From NCBI GenBank assembly GCA_040384665.1, contig JAZKIY010000050.1, forward strand, positions 1 through 64,000: 64,000 nt of DNA, read 5' to 3'. The position numbers were made by a program, and so were the translations under genes. Shown here piece after piece: positions 42,143 to 49,879 of the stretch (positions are counted from its first letter, which is position 1; every line of letters starts with the position of its first letter). The DNA is from PCRC01 sp040384665 (GTDB lineage Bacteria; Pseudomonadota; Gammaproteobacteria; Burkholderiales; Burkholderiaceae_C). The notes under the pieces are model-generated. The model did not search any database. It saw only the letters and a list, made by a program, of their open reading frames with translations, and had not been told where the DNA came from.

Positions 42143-42631
42143 ATGCAAAGCAAAACTTGGTCGCTGGGGTTGGCATTTCTGGTCTGGGCTTTGGCCATGG
42201 GCAGCGCTGTGGCCTGGGGTTTGCAATGGAGCGGACGCATGCCGGGCAGTGCCTTGGCCGACCGTGCGGCCGTTACTTCGCTCTTGCCCAACAATGAGGG
42301 CGCGATGGTGGATGCTTCCGCTGTGGCGAAGCTGATGGGCGCCGTAGAGGTCCAAGTGGCCATCGTCGCGGCACCAACGGTGGCCAGCCGCCTGGCATTG
42401 CTGGGCGTGATTGCTGGCGAAGACAGCGCCGCCGCGCTGATTGGCATTGACGGCAAACCGCCCAAACCCTACCAAGTAGGCAGCACCGTCACCGACGGGC
42501 TGGTGCTGAGCGCCGTGTCTCCCCGCCGCGCCCAACTCGCCGCCAGTGTAGACGCCCCCCCCGTGTTGACGCTGGACATGCCAACCCTCAAAGACGCGGC
42601 CGCCGCACGCGCCACGCCCCCAAAGCGCTGA
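42143..42631 (+). CDS. gspC: GspC, type II secretion inner-membrane linker (short form)
   Basis: A 162-residue bitopic protein: N-terminal transmembrane helix (LGLAFLVWALAMGSAVAWGLQW) and a periplasmic homology region (ASRLALLGVIAGEDSAAALIGIDGKPPKPYQVGSTVTDGLVLSAVSPRRAQL) that contacts the secretin. It lacks the C-terminal PDZ or coiled-coil domain of the E. coli/Vibrio protein, ending soon after the HR domain. The ATG at 42143 is the likely start. It is divergent from the rest of the gsp genes and collinear with the molybdoenzyme genes downstream. Confidence 0.88.
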   Translation: MQSKTWSLGLAFLVWALAMGSAVAWGLQWSGRMPGSALADRAAVTSLLPNNEGAMVDASAVAKLMGAVEVQVAIVAAPTVASRLALLGVIAGEDSAAALIGIDGKPPKPYQVGSTVTDGLVLSAVSPRRAQLAASVDAPPVLTLDMPTLKDAAAARATPPKR

Positions 42632-42988
42632 GTACCTCACGCAGCGCCGTTGGCGGCTTGCTAGGGAGAAAGTTGTACCCGCGCGTTCCAGCACCGCTTG
42701 CAACGCACCGGTTTGGACCGCTTTGTCGACATGAACCTATGGCCTCATTGGTTTGTGCACAGTAATTCAATAGGTTGACAATTTGGTGCCACCGCCACGC
42801 ACCAACGTCGAGCAAGACTCGACGGCAGTCTCAATTTGCGACACTGTGCTCAGCAAACCGTGTCAAATTTCACATTTGTTTAATAGTGGTTTACCCAAGC
42901 TAATGGTTTTCCCTAGAGTTTCTAAGGGAATGGCTACCTACACTCGGCGCTGGGATTTTCCTAAACCTTTAGCACTACAGAAGGTACT
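42632..42988 (+). other. Gene-free 357-base leader before the molybdoenzyme operon
   Basis: I see no convincing gene here. The segment turns AT-rich after about 42730, contains a consensus TTGACA at 42775-42780 without a good -10 at standard spacing, and a small inverted repeat TTCCCT/AGGGAA (42909-42930) about 60 bases before the start codon. The length suggests an untranslated leader or regulatory region for the operon that follows. Confidence 0.5.
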
Positions 42989-45406
42989 ATGAACACTGAA
43001 CTCCTTGTTCCTCAAAGCGACAACACAAGCGCCGAGGTCAACACACCAAAAGTTGACCGCCGGAATTTCATGACCTGGGTGGTGGCAACACCAGCAGCGT
43101 TGACCATTGGCGTCAAGCTCGCCACGGACGCATCAGACGCCACGGCTGCTGAAACGACCTCCACCGAACTCAACGCGTACCTCGCGATTCGCAGCGACAA
43201 CAAGGTGATCTTGACGATCCCCCGCGTCGAATCCGGCCAAGGCATCTTGACCTCGCTGGCCATTCTGTTGGCTGACGCCATCGGCATTTCGGTCAATGAC
43301 ATCATTGGTCAGTCGTTCACCACGGCAAAAGCCACCGCCTTCACCACCACACTGGTGGGCGCCTCCGGCTCCACCCGTCTGTTGGCCGATCCAGTCCGCA
43401 CGGTCGGCGCAGAACTGCGTGCCCGCATGCTGGCCGTTGGCGGCGAAATCGCCTCTGGCGCCAACGGCCCTACCGCTGGTGGCAAGACTTTTGCCTCGCT
43501 GGCCGGTGCCGCAGCTGCTGCAACGCTGGGCTCGCGCCCCGTCGCCGCCGCTTGGGAATATGGCAAAGCAGCTGGTGGTTCGAAAGTCGGCGGTATCCTG
43601 GGTACCGGCATGACCCTGCGTGGTAACAGCGCTGACTTCGTGCCAGGCACCGGCATCCCACGCATTGACAGCGAAGCCATCTACAACGGTTCCCTGAAGT
43701 ACACCGTCGACACCAACCAAGACGCACTGAACGTGCTGGTGATGCACTCGCTGCAAACCCGTGGCACGCCAAAGAACGTGGACCGTGCTGCCATCTTGGC
43801 TTTGACCAAAGAAGACGGCACCAAGTTGGTCAAGGAAGTCATTCCTTTCAACTCCAACAAGAACGGCTTCACCCTGTACACCGGTGTGGGCCTGGTGGCC
43901 GACACCATGGGCGACGCACTGGAAGCCCGTGACAAGATCATGGCGCAAGACCTGATCACCTGGAACCAGGGTACCGCCTCCCGCTTCAGCACTCCCATGC
44001 TGAACCAGAAACTGAAAGACGCAGTGGGTCCAGACCCCGCCGGCGGCAAGCTGCTGGCAGCCAAGCAAGTCAAGCGCGGCTTCCTGGTTGGTTTCCACGC
44101 CCAAGGCACCCTGGGTACGCAAGCAGGTGTGGCCGAAGCTTTCGGCGCAGCCAGTGGCCCTGCCACCGGCCTGGAAGCCTGGTGGGCATCGCAAGTGCCA
44201 CGTTACAACCGCCAGCAGTTGGCACAGCAGGTCGGCCTCGACCTGTCGCCAACCAAGGTGCTGTTGCACGTGACGCAAGGCTACGGCCACTTCGGTCGCA
44301 ACTTGTTGTGCGAATCGTCCGCTGAATCCGCACGCGTTGCAGACGCCGTGCGCAAGATGGGTGGTTTGACCAACAAGAATGGCAAGCGCACCAACAAGAT
44401 CAAGGTGATGTGGTCGCGTAACGACGACCTGCGCATGTGCCCGTACCGTCCGCCCACCTTCAGCCGCTACATTGCCAACATTGGCTCTGACGGCAAGACC
44501 ATCCTGAGCCTGAACCACAAGTTCGTCTCGATCCTGTGCGAACTGCCCTCCGGCGTGGACAACACCCAGACGGAAACTTTACTGGCTGCGACCAACCAGA
44601 CCGGTTTCGACTACTTCCCACTGTCGGCACCGTCGCCTTACTCGTTCACCACCACGGAAGCTTTCCGTGAAGTGGTGGCACCGTTCCCCACCGGCGCCAT
44701 GCGCGCTGTGTACAGCGTGAGCGGTCAAGGCGGCAAGGAAATCTTCCTGGACGAGCTGGCACGCAAGACCGGTCAAAACCGTTTTGACCTGCGGATGAAG
44801 TACTTCAAGTCCGAGCGCATCAAAGGCATCTTCTCTGAGATGTCTGCGAAGTACAAGGCCGTTGAAGCAGCCGTGGCAGCGCACAACGCAGCAGGTGGTG
44901 CAACGGTTCGCGGTCTTGGCTTTGGTGCTCACGAAGAGTGGAACAGCGCATCCATGTCGTTTGTGGTGTCCGAGTTCCCACGCAATGGCAACCTGAAGAC
45001 CACACCACCCCGTGTGATCGAAGCATGGGCTGGCTTGGACATGGGCAAAGTCACCAACCCATCGGGTGGTGCAGCACAAGCCGAAGGCGCACTGGCAGAC
45101 GCCATTGCCATGGTCTACTTCAGCAAGATCACCTTCACCGACGGTGCCGCTGACCAGAGCACGTTCCTGAACTACTACTGGAACCGTATGCGCGAATGCG
45201 ACTACAAGTTCAACCCAGTGGTGTTCGTGAACGTCAACGACAACCGCGTTGGCGGTGCCGGTGAATTGAGCGCACCTGCTGCCTTGGCCGCTGTGGCCAA
45301 CGCCTGGGCCGACATCAACCGCGAACTGAACCCAAGCCTGGAATCGCACATGCCAGAAGAGCTGCCGATCTACAAATCGCCAACAGCCCCTCTGACCGAC
45401 GCTTAA
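42989..45406 (+). CDS. Tat-exported molybdenum hydroxylase large subunit (xanthine oxidase family, IorB-like)
   Basis: An 805-residue molybdopterin oxidoreductase. A twin-arginine signal, VDRRNFMTW, lies at residues 22-30, followed by a hydrophobic stretch to about 45. Moco motifs of the isoquinoline 1-oxidoreductase β / aldehyde dehydrogenase group follow: VESGQGILTS at 80-89, GYGHFGRN at 431-438 where relatives have GGGFGRR, VMWSRNDDLR, and GGAGE at 755-759 with the probable catalytic Glu759. It hydroxylates or oxidises a substrate with water as oxygen source and passes electrons to the small subunit. First gene of a three-gene unit; substrate unknown. By eye its third codon positions are more A/T-rich than its neighbours. 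Confidence 0.88.
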   Translation: MNTELLVPQSDNTSAEVNTPKVDRRNFMTWVVATPAALTIGVKLATDASDATAAETTSTELNAYLAIRSDNKVILTIPRVESGQGILTSLAILLADAIGISVNDIIGQSFTTAKATAFTTTLVGASGSTRLLADPVRTVGAELRARMLAVGGEIASGANGPTAGGKTFASLAGAAAAATLGSRPVAAAWEYGKAAGGSKVGGILGTGMTLRGNSADFVPGTGIPRIDSEAIYNGSLKYTVDTNQDALNVLVMHSLQTRGTPKNVDRAAILALTKEDGTKLVKEVIPFNSNKNGFTLYTGVGLVADTMGDALEARDKIMAQDLITWNQGTASRFSTPMLNQKLKDAVGPDPAGGKLLAAKQVKRGFLVGFHAQGTLGTQAGVAEAFGAASGPATGLEAWWASQVPRYNRQQLAQQVGLDLSPTKVLLHVTQGYGHFGRNLLCESSAESARVADAVRKMGGLTNKNGKRTNKIKVMWSRNDDLRMCPYRPPTFSRYIANIGSDGKTILSLNHKFVSILCELPSGVDNTQTETLLAATNQTGFDYFPLSAPSPYSFTTTEAFREVVAPFPTGAMRAVYSVSGQGGKEIFLDELARKTGQNRFDLRMKYFKSERIKGIFSEMSAKYKAVEAAVAAHNAAGGATVRGLGFGAHEEWNSASMSFVVSEFPRNGNLKTTPPRVIEAWAGLDMGKVTNPSGGAAQAEGALADAIAMVYFSKITFTDGAADQSTFLNYYWNRMRECDYKFNPVVFVNVNDNRVGGAGELSAPAALAAVANAWADINRELNPSLESHMPEELPIYKSPTAPLTDA

Positions 45407-45427
45407 TCCATCAGGAGCACAAATACC

Positions 45428-45979
45428 ATGGCATCTTTTACCATTTCCGTGAACGGCAGTACCAAGACTGTCGAAGCCGACAAGAACGACTACCTGCTGT
45501 ACATCTTGCGTGACAAGCTGGACCTGACAGGCCCCAAGTACGGTTGTGGCGTGGGCGTGTGCGGTGCTTGCACCTGCAACTCTTCCACCCCGATCGTGGC
45601 TGCAGAAGGCAACGGCAACAGCCCTTACGCTGCCACCAGCCGTTTCTCCGGCATCCAGCCCACCACGCAAAAGACGAAATTCCGTCCCTGCGTGACGCGC
45701 ATTGGTGACGTGAAAACCGCCAACATCACCACGATCGAGGGCCTGTCTGGCTTGCCAGGTGGTCCTGCATTGCAGGCCGCATGGAAAGCCAACGACGTCG
45801 CTCAGTGCGGCTTCTGCCAAGCTGGTCAGTTGATGTCTGCCTACGAATACCTGACCCGCGTCAAAGGCGCAGTGACGGACGAAGGCATCACGGCAGCCAT
45901 GCAAGCCAACCTCTGCCGCTGCGGTACGTACCCACGTATTCGCGCTGCCATCAAGGCCGCTGCGCCATCGTTCGCTTGA
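45428..45979 (+). CDS. Molybdenum hydroxylase small subunit, two [2Fe-2S] clusters (IorA-like)
   Basis: A 183-residue electron-transfer subunit. The plant-type ferredoxin domain has Cys40, 45, 48 and, after an insertion of roughly 25 residues, Cys88; the helical domain has Cys127, 130, 163 and 165 (QCGFCQAGQ and LCRCGTYPRIRAAI). All eight cluster ligands are present. It has no signal peptide of its own, so it should ride through the Tat pathway with the large subunit. It begins 21 bases after the large subunit, with AGGAGC upstream. The insertion between Cys48 and Cys88 (rich in N, S, T and G) is longer than usual for the family. Confidence 0.9.
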   Translation: MASFTISVNGSTKTVEADKNDYLLYILRDKLDLTGPKYGCGVGVCGACTCNSSTPIVAAEGNGNSPYAATSRFSGIQPTTQKTKFRPCVTRIGDVKTANITTIEGLSGLPGGPALQAAWKANDVAQCGFCQAGQLMSAYEYLTRVKGAVTDEGITAAMQANLCRCGTYPRIRAAIKAAAPSFA

Positions 45980-46000
45980 ACTTAATATTGGAGAATTAAA

Positions 46001-47215
46001 ATGGCACTTCCTTTTGACTCTTTGTTGAGCGCAGGTGGCGGACTCGGCAGCTTGACCGGCCTCTTGGGCGGTCTGTCGGGTGGCGCAGGCTCCCCGCTCA
46101 GCCTGTTGACCGGTCTGACCGGTGGTGGCGAAGAAGGCTCTTCTTCACCGCTGAGCATTCTTAGCAGCCTGACCGGTGGTCTGGGTGGCGGTTCGCCGCT
46201 GGACCTGTTGTCCGGTCTGACCGGCGGTTTGGGTGGTGGCACCGCCACAGCAGCTCTGCCTGGCGTGGACGCACTCGGCGGCCTCGCCGGCGGCGGCTTG
46301 CCCGGTCTGGACGCACTCGGCGGCCTGAGCGGTGGCGGCCTGCCCGGTCTGGACGCACTCGGCGGCCTGAGCGGTGGTGGCCTGCCCGGCCTTGACCTCC
46401 TCAGCGGCGGTCTGGGTGGCTTGGGCGGTGTTGGCGGTGGTGCGGGTACTTCCGGCACTGGCGACATCGGCGGCAGCAGCTCTTCGCCTATTGGCGGCTT
46501 GCTGGCCACGTTTGCCGACGCAACGCACGGCATCCCCATCCTGGGCGAGAACGTCAACGGCATCGTTGGTCAAGGTGTTGAGGGCGGCTCGCTCTCCAAC
46601 TTCCTGGTGACCCCGCTGTACGGCACGCCTTTGTTTGGACCCGCCCAAAGCCTGTTGGGTGGCAACTCGGTCGGTGAAGAGATCATTTTGTATGACGTTG
46701 CTACCCGTCCTGTCGCCCTAACCGAAGGTTTGCCAATCGTTAATGATGTGACCCGTTCTGTGGTTGGTGGAGATTTGCCCTCTATCACAGCCTTCATCGG
46801 CGCGTACAGCGGTGGTTTGTTGTCGGAAGACTACCTGCAGTTCCTGGTGACCGAGCAAGGTACCCTGGGTGCCCTGACCAACGCGGTTGAAGGCGCTGCA
46901 GTTGATCTGCCACTGATTGGTGATTTCACCGACGGCAAACAACTGAACGCCACGCTCGATCTGTTGACCGGTGCAACCGACCAGATCCTCTACGTTGACG
47001 ACATCGTTGCCGGCATTGGCGGCGGCGACCAACTGAGCAACGACCTGCCTTTCCACCAAGTTCTGGCGGCGACTGGTTTGGGCGGTGCATCGGCCGGTCT
47101 TTTGGCCCCCGTTGGCGACGTGTTCTTCCCAGCCATCGAGCCAATCACCAACCTGGTTCAGGAAGTGCCAATCGCTGGCCCTATCAACCTGGGTGCAGTG
47201 GGCAAATTCCTGTAA
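46001..47215 (+). CDS. Gly/Leu-rich repeat protein of unknown function
   Basis: A 404-residue protein beginning MALPFDSLLSAGGGLG after a GGAG ribosome site, 21 bases behind the Fe-S subunit. Residues 1-150 are low-complexity Gly, Leu and Ser: degenerate SPLxLLxGLTGG units to about residue 80, then 14-residue units of the form LDALGGLSGGGLPG at 89-144. Residues 165-404 are non-repetitive, mildly acidic and hydrophobic, and end GAVGKFL. There are no cysteines, no classical signal peptide and no obvious catalytic motif. I do not recognise a family. Context suggests an exported structural or binding partner of the molybdoenzyme, possibly a T2SS substrate; that is inference. Confidence 0.75.
   Translation: MALPFDSLLSAGGGLGSLTGLLGGLSGGAGSPLSLLTGLTGGGEEGSSSPLSILSSLTGGLGGGSPLDLLSGLTGGLGGGTATAALPGVDALGGLAGGGLPGLDALGGLSGGGLPGLDALGGLSGGGLPGLDLLSGGLGGLGGVGGGAGTSGTGDIGGSSSSPIGGLLATFADATHGIPILGENVNGIVGQGVEGGSLSNFLVTPLYGTPLFGPAQSLLGGNSVGEEIILYDVATRPVALTEGLPIVNDVTRSVVGGDLPSITAFIGAYSGGLLSEDYLQFLVTEQGTLGALTNAVEGAAVDLPLIGDFTDGKQLNATLDLLTGATDQILYVDDIVAGIGGGDQLSNDLPFHQVLAATGLGGASAGLLAPVGDVFFPAIEPITNLVQEVPIAGPINLGAVGKFL
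46265..46432 (+). repeat. 42-base tandem repeat encoding 14-residue units
   Basis: Four consecutive 42-base units inside the Gly/Leu-rich gene. Units two and three are nearly identical at DNA level (each contains CCCGGTCTGGACGCACTCGG); units one and four are diverged. They encode (L/V)DALGGL(S/A)GGGLPG. Confidence 0.85.
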
Positions 47216-47239
47216 TCAGGGATTCAGTTCACCAAAAAC

Positions 47240-47267
47240 AAAAGGGGCCTTCGGGCCCCTTTTTCTT
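47240..47267 (+). terminator. Terminator of the molybdoenzyme operon
   Basis: Hairpin AAAAGGGGCC / GGCCCCTTTT with a TTCG tetraloop and T tract, 25 bases after the stop of the Gly/Leu-rich gene. Confidence 0.9.
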
Positions 47268-47302
47268 TGCCTGTCATTGCGTGCTACAGCACCACAAAAA
47301 CA

Positions 47303-47326
47303 AAAGGGTCCGCAGTGGACCCTTTC
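47303..47326. terminator. Second terminator, facing the cytochrome c gene
   Basis: Hairpin AAAGGGTCC / GGACCCTTT. On the minus strand it is followed by a TTTTGTTTTT tract, so it can end the convergent cytochrome c transcript. Its flanks (ACCA-AAAACAAAAGGG before, CCTTTCTTTGC after) closely copy those of the first terminator 63 bases away. Confidence 0.75.
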
Positions 47327-47349
47327 TTTGCGCCCTCAACCGAAGGCGG

Positions 47350-47664
47350 TTACTTCAGTGTCAATATCCACTGCACTACTTTGCGCGCATCGGACTCGCT
47401 GATCACCTGCGGAGGCATGTTGTTTGCACCCCATTGGCCACTGCCACCGGTCAAGATTTTTTTGGTCAACCGCTCCTGGGCGGTAGCGTCCCCTTTGTAG
47501 CGGGCGCTGATCTGCCGGAACGAGGGGCCGTTGAAAGTGCGGTCCACTTCGTGGCACGACAGGCAATCGCGGGCACTGACCAACCCCGGACTGGCATGTG
47601 CCCATGCGGGGAGCAGCAAGCTGGCTGCCGTGAGCCATGTCGCCGCAGGTGCTTTCAAAAACAT
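47350..47664 (-). CDS. Small monoheme cytochrome c
   Basis: A 104-residue periplasmic class I cytochrome c. Signal peptide to about residue 24 (PAWAHAS), heme motif CLSCH at residues 34-38 and axial methionine in GANNMPP; the C-terminal helix is VVQWILTL. This is the c551/c5 size class. I used the ATG at 47662-47664 because it gives a normal signal peptide. It lies four codons downstream of the CnaB-like gene end region and converges on the molybdoenzyme operon, whose Fe-S subunit would need such an acceptor. Confidence 0.92.
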   Translation of the reverse strand: MFLKAPAATWLTAASLLLPAWAHASPGLVSARDCLSCHEVDRTFNGPSFRQISARYKGDATAQERLTKKILTGGSGQWGANNMPPQVISESDARKVVQWILTLK

Positions 47665-47708
47665 ACGGTGGTGGTCAGTTTTGGTTCTGGTTGGTTCGGG
47701 TGCACGTC

Positions 47709-48203
47709 TCACGGCTCACCGGTGACGCGGCCTTTCAACACCTCGGTGTTGCTGTACACGGTCACGAAAACGCCCATGGTTCGACCGTTGACGAGTTTCT
47801 GATTCTGGCTGAATGGACCCGTACTGCGGGTGGATTCCATGGCCAGCGTCACGTAGTTGATGTCACCGTATTGTTTGCGCTCTTCACCCCAGCGAACGGC
47901 GCCACGCAAACCTTGCGGCCCAACATAGTCGTTCTCAGCCAGGTTTTTCCCGTTCTTGTCACGGGGCGGCTCACCGGTCTGCACCACAATGCGGTACATC
48001 CCCGGTTTCAAGTTGGTGACTTCGAACATCCCTTTGGCGTCCGTCCGCACCTTGATGCGCGTGGCCAGGTTGTCGGGCTGGTCGACGAAAACCTCGGCAT
48101 TCTTCAGTGCCCGCTCGCCAGGTTGCTTGGCCTGAACCCCACCCACAGACAGTGACGTCAGAATGGCGATGCCGAGGGCGGCGATGGCGCGTTGCTTGAA
48201 CAT
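47709..48203 (-). CDS. Exported protein with CnaB/carboxypeptidase-regulatory-like domain
   Basis: A 164-residue protein: signal peptide to about residue 25 (GGVQAK), then a β-sandwich with the typical ALKNAEVFVDQP...RTDAKGMFEVTNLKPGMYRIVVQTG pattern of carboxypeptidase regulatory-like (CnaB-type) domains, then a tail without recognised family. Such domains serve in binding or adhesion in the envelope. It is upstream of, and on the same strand as, the small cytochrome c gene (44-base gap), so the two may be co-expressed. GGAGTTCTTCC precedes the ATG. Confidence 0.8.
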   Translation of the reverse strand: MFKQRAIAALGIAILTSLSVGGVQAKQPGERALKNAEVFVDQPDNLATRIKVRTDAKGMFEVTNLKPGMYRIVVQTGEPPRDKNGKNLAENDYVGPQGLRGAVRWGEERKQYGDINYVTLAMESTRSTGPFSQNQKLVNGRTMGVFVTVYSNTEVLKGRVTGEP

Positions 48204-48282
48204 GGAAGAACTCCTGAGAAACCGAACAGCGGGAACAGTTGGTATGACCTACAACGCGGCTGAAAGTTTAGCGGCCATGATG

Positions 48283-48304
48283 AAAACCCCTAGACAGGGG
48301 GTTT
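48283..48304 (-). terminator. Possible terminator of the M23 peptidase gene
   Basis: Inverted repeat AAAACCCC / GGGGGTTT with a six-base loop, 56 bases past the peptidase stop. On the minus strand it is followed by TTTTCATC only, so it is a weak candidate. Confidence 0.35.
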
Positions 48305-48359
48305 CAAACGCCACCGATTGCGCGCCTGCTGAGCGGCGCAACCTGAACCAGTGCAGGAT

Positions 48360-49808
48360 TTACTGTGCGCTGGCCACCGCCGCCAATGACGCAGCGGCCA
48401 ACTGTGGGCGCATGGCCACTGCCGCACGTTCGAACAATGGCCGTGCAGCCACCGACACGGGAATGGCCTCGCTCTGGCGGGCCAGCGTCAGCGGATCTTG
48501 GTGCACGCCATTGACGCGGAACTCAAAATGCAGGTGCGGACCAGTGGCCCAGCCAGTGGCACCGACAGCGCCGAGGGTTTCACCCTGTTCAATGTTTTGG
48601 CCCTTGCGCACGTTGATGCGGCTCAGGTGGGCGTAGACGGTGGTGTGGTTGTTGCGGTGCTTGATGAACACCACGTTGCCAAAACCACCTTGCCGACCGG
48701 CGAAATCCACCACACCGCCACCCACAGCGCGAACAGGTGTGCCTGTGGGCGCTGCGTAATCCACCCCCAGATGGGCGCGCCAGGTTTGCAGGATCGGGTG
48801 AAAGCGCATCTTGAAGCCACTGCTCATGCGCGAAAATGCCATCGGCGAAGCCAGGTAAGGGCGGCGCAGGCTTTGACCGTCCAGCGTGTAATAGCCGCCC
48901 TTTTGCCCAGGCTCCTGGAACCAGATCGCCTGGTAAGTCTTGCCGTTGTTGACAAACTCAGCGCTCAGTACGCGGCCACTGCGGACGGGTTCACCGTCGG
49001 CTTCCAAGGTTTCATACACCACGGAAAAGCGGTCACCCTTGCGCAGGGCACGGTGAAAATCGATTTCGCTCGAAAAAATCTCGGCCAGATTGATGGCAAT
49101 GGCGTCAGGGATGCGCGCGTCGTCCGTGGCGGCAAACAGCGAGGTGCGGATGGTGCCGCTGGCGAGCTGGGTCGACGCGGTGAGCGGTGCGGTTTCCACA
49201 CGGGCCTGGAAGCCCTGGGTTGATTTTTCGATCACCAGGCGGTTGAAGCTGCCTTCTGCGTCGCTGTTCCAGCGGGTGGTGAGTTTGCGCAAGGCGTTTT
49301 GGTCGTCGGCTTCGGCTGTGACGGAGCGGCCAGCACGGCCGATCACGTTCTTTTGCATCAAAGCGTTGTTGCGCACAAAAGCCACCGCTTCGGCATCGTC
49401 AATGCCGAGGCGCGCCAACAGGCTCTGGGCAGAATCTGTGGAGCGGGAGACGTCTGAGCGGAACAGGTTGAAGCTGTGCACCTCCAGCAAGGCGGCTTGT
49501 GGCTCGTACGGCAGTGGCTGAACCGCCTCCACCACTTCGCGCACAGGCAGGTCAGAGGCGTCAGGCGCCAGGGAGGCCACGGCAAATGCGCCGCCGCCGC
49601 CGCCGAGCATGAGCGCGGCCAACACGGTGGTGACCCGTTTGGGATGGCGCTGGATGCTGGTGGAGATGAACTTGAAAAGGGCGTGCCCTGCGGCAGTCAG
49701 ACCGTGTGCTTGCAATCGAATATCCCCAACTTGGTTGTGCAGCAGCGCGAGGCTGGCGAATGGTTTGACGTGTTGGCCAGCACCAGCGGCCGGGCAACTA
49801 AAATCCAC
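48360..49808 (-). CDS. M23-family murein endopeptidase (LytM domain), membrane anchored
   Basis: Up to 482 residues. A single transmembrane helix (about residues 59-80, VTTVLAALMLGGGGGAFAVASL) is followed by a periplasmic region and a C-terminal M23 domain with zinc ligands in FHPILQTWRAHLGVDYAA (His, Asp), HTTVYAHLSR and GPHLHFEFR. It should cleave D-Ala-meso-DAP crosslinks. The first in-frame start is GTG at 49808; a TTG at 49715 would remove a 31-residue leader that looks unlike family members, so the true start is uncertain. It is divergent from tyrS, a common betaproteobacterial arrangement. Confidence 0.9.
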   Translation of the reverse strand: MDFSCPAAGAGQHVKPFASLALLHNQVGDIRLQAHGLTAAGHALFKFISTSIQRHPKRVTTVLAALMLGGGGGAFAVASLAPDASDLPVREVVEAVQPLPYEPQAALLEVHSFNLFRSDVSRSTDSAQSLLARLGIDDAEAVAFVRNNALMQKNVIGRAGRSVTAEADDQNALRKLTTRWNSDAEGSFNRLVIEKSTQGFQARVETAPLTASTQLASGTIRTSLFAATDDARIPDAIAINLAEIFSSEIDFHRALRKGDRFSVVYETLEADGEPVRSGRVLSAEFVNNGKTYQAIWFQEPGQKGGYYTLDGQSLRRPYLASPMAFSRMSSGFKMRFHPILQTWRAHLGVDYAAPTGTPVRAVGGGVVDFAGRQGGFGNVVFIKHRNNHTTVYAHLSRINVRKGQNIEQGETLGAVGATGWATGPHLHFEFRVNGVHQDPLTLARQSEAIPVSVAARPLFERAAVAMRPQLAAASLAAVASAQ

Positions 49809-49879
49809 AGCGTCAAACCATGAAATGCGAGTGAAAAGAGTATATCGGCCCTGAGCGCCGCTGTCCGCTGAAAAACCCT

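Noticed and set aside
42783..42991. A possible 69-residue gene in the molybdoenzyme leader
   Set aside because: No ribosome site, no recognisable protein character, and it runs into the start of the molybdoenzyme gene.
46265..46432. Regular 42-base repeats that could suggest a CRISPR or minisatellite
   Set aside because: They are contiguous with no spacers, keep the reading frame and encode 14-residue protein units.
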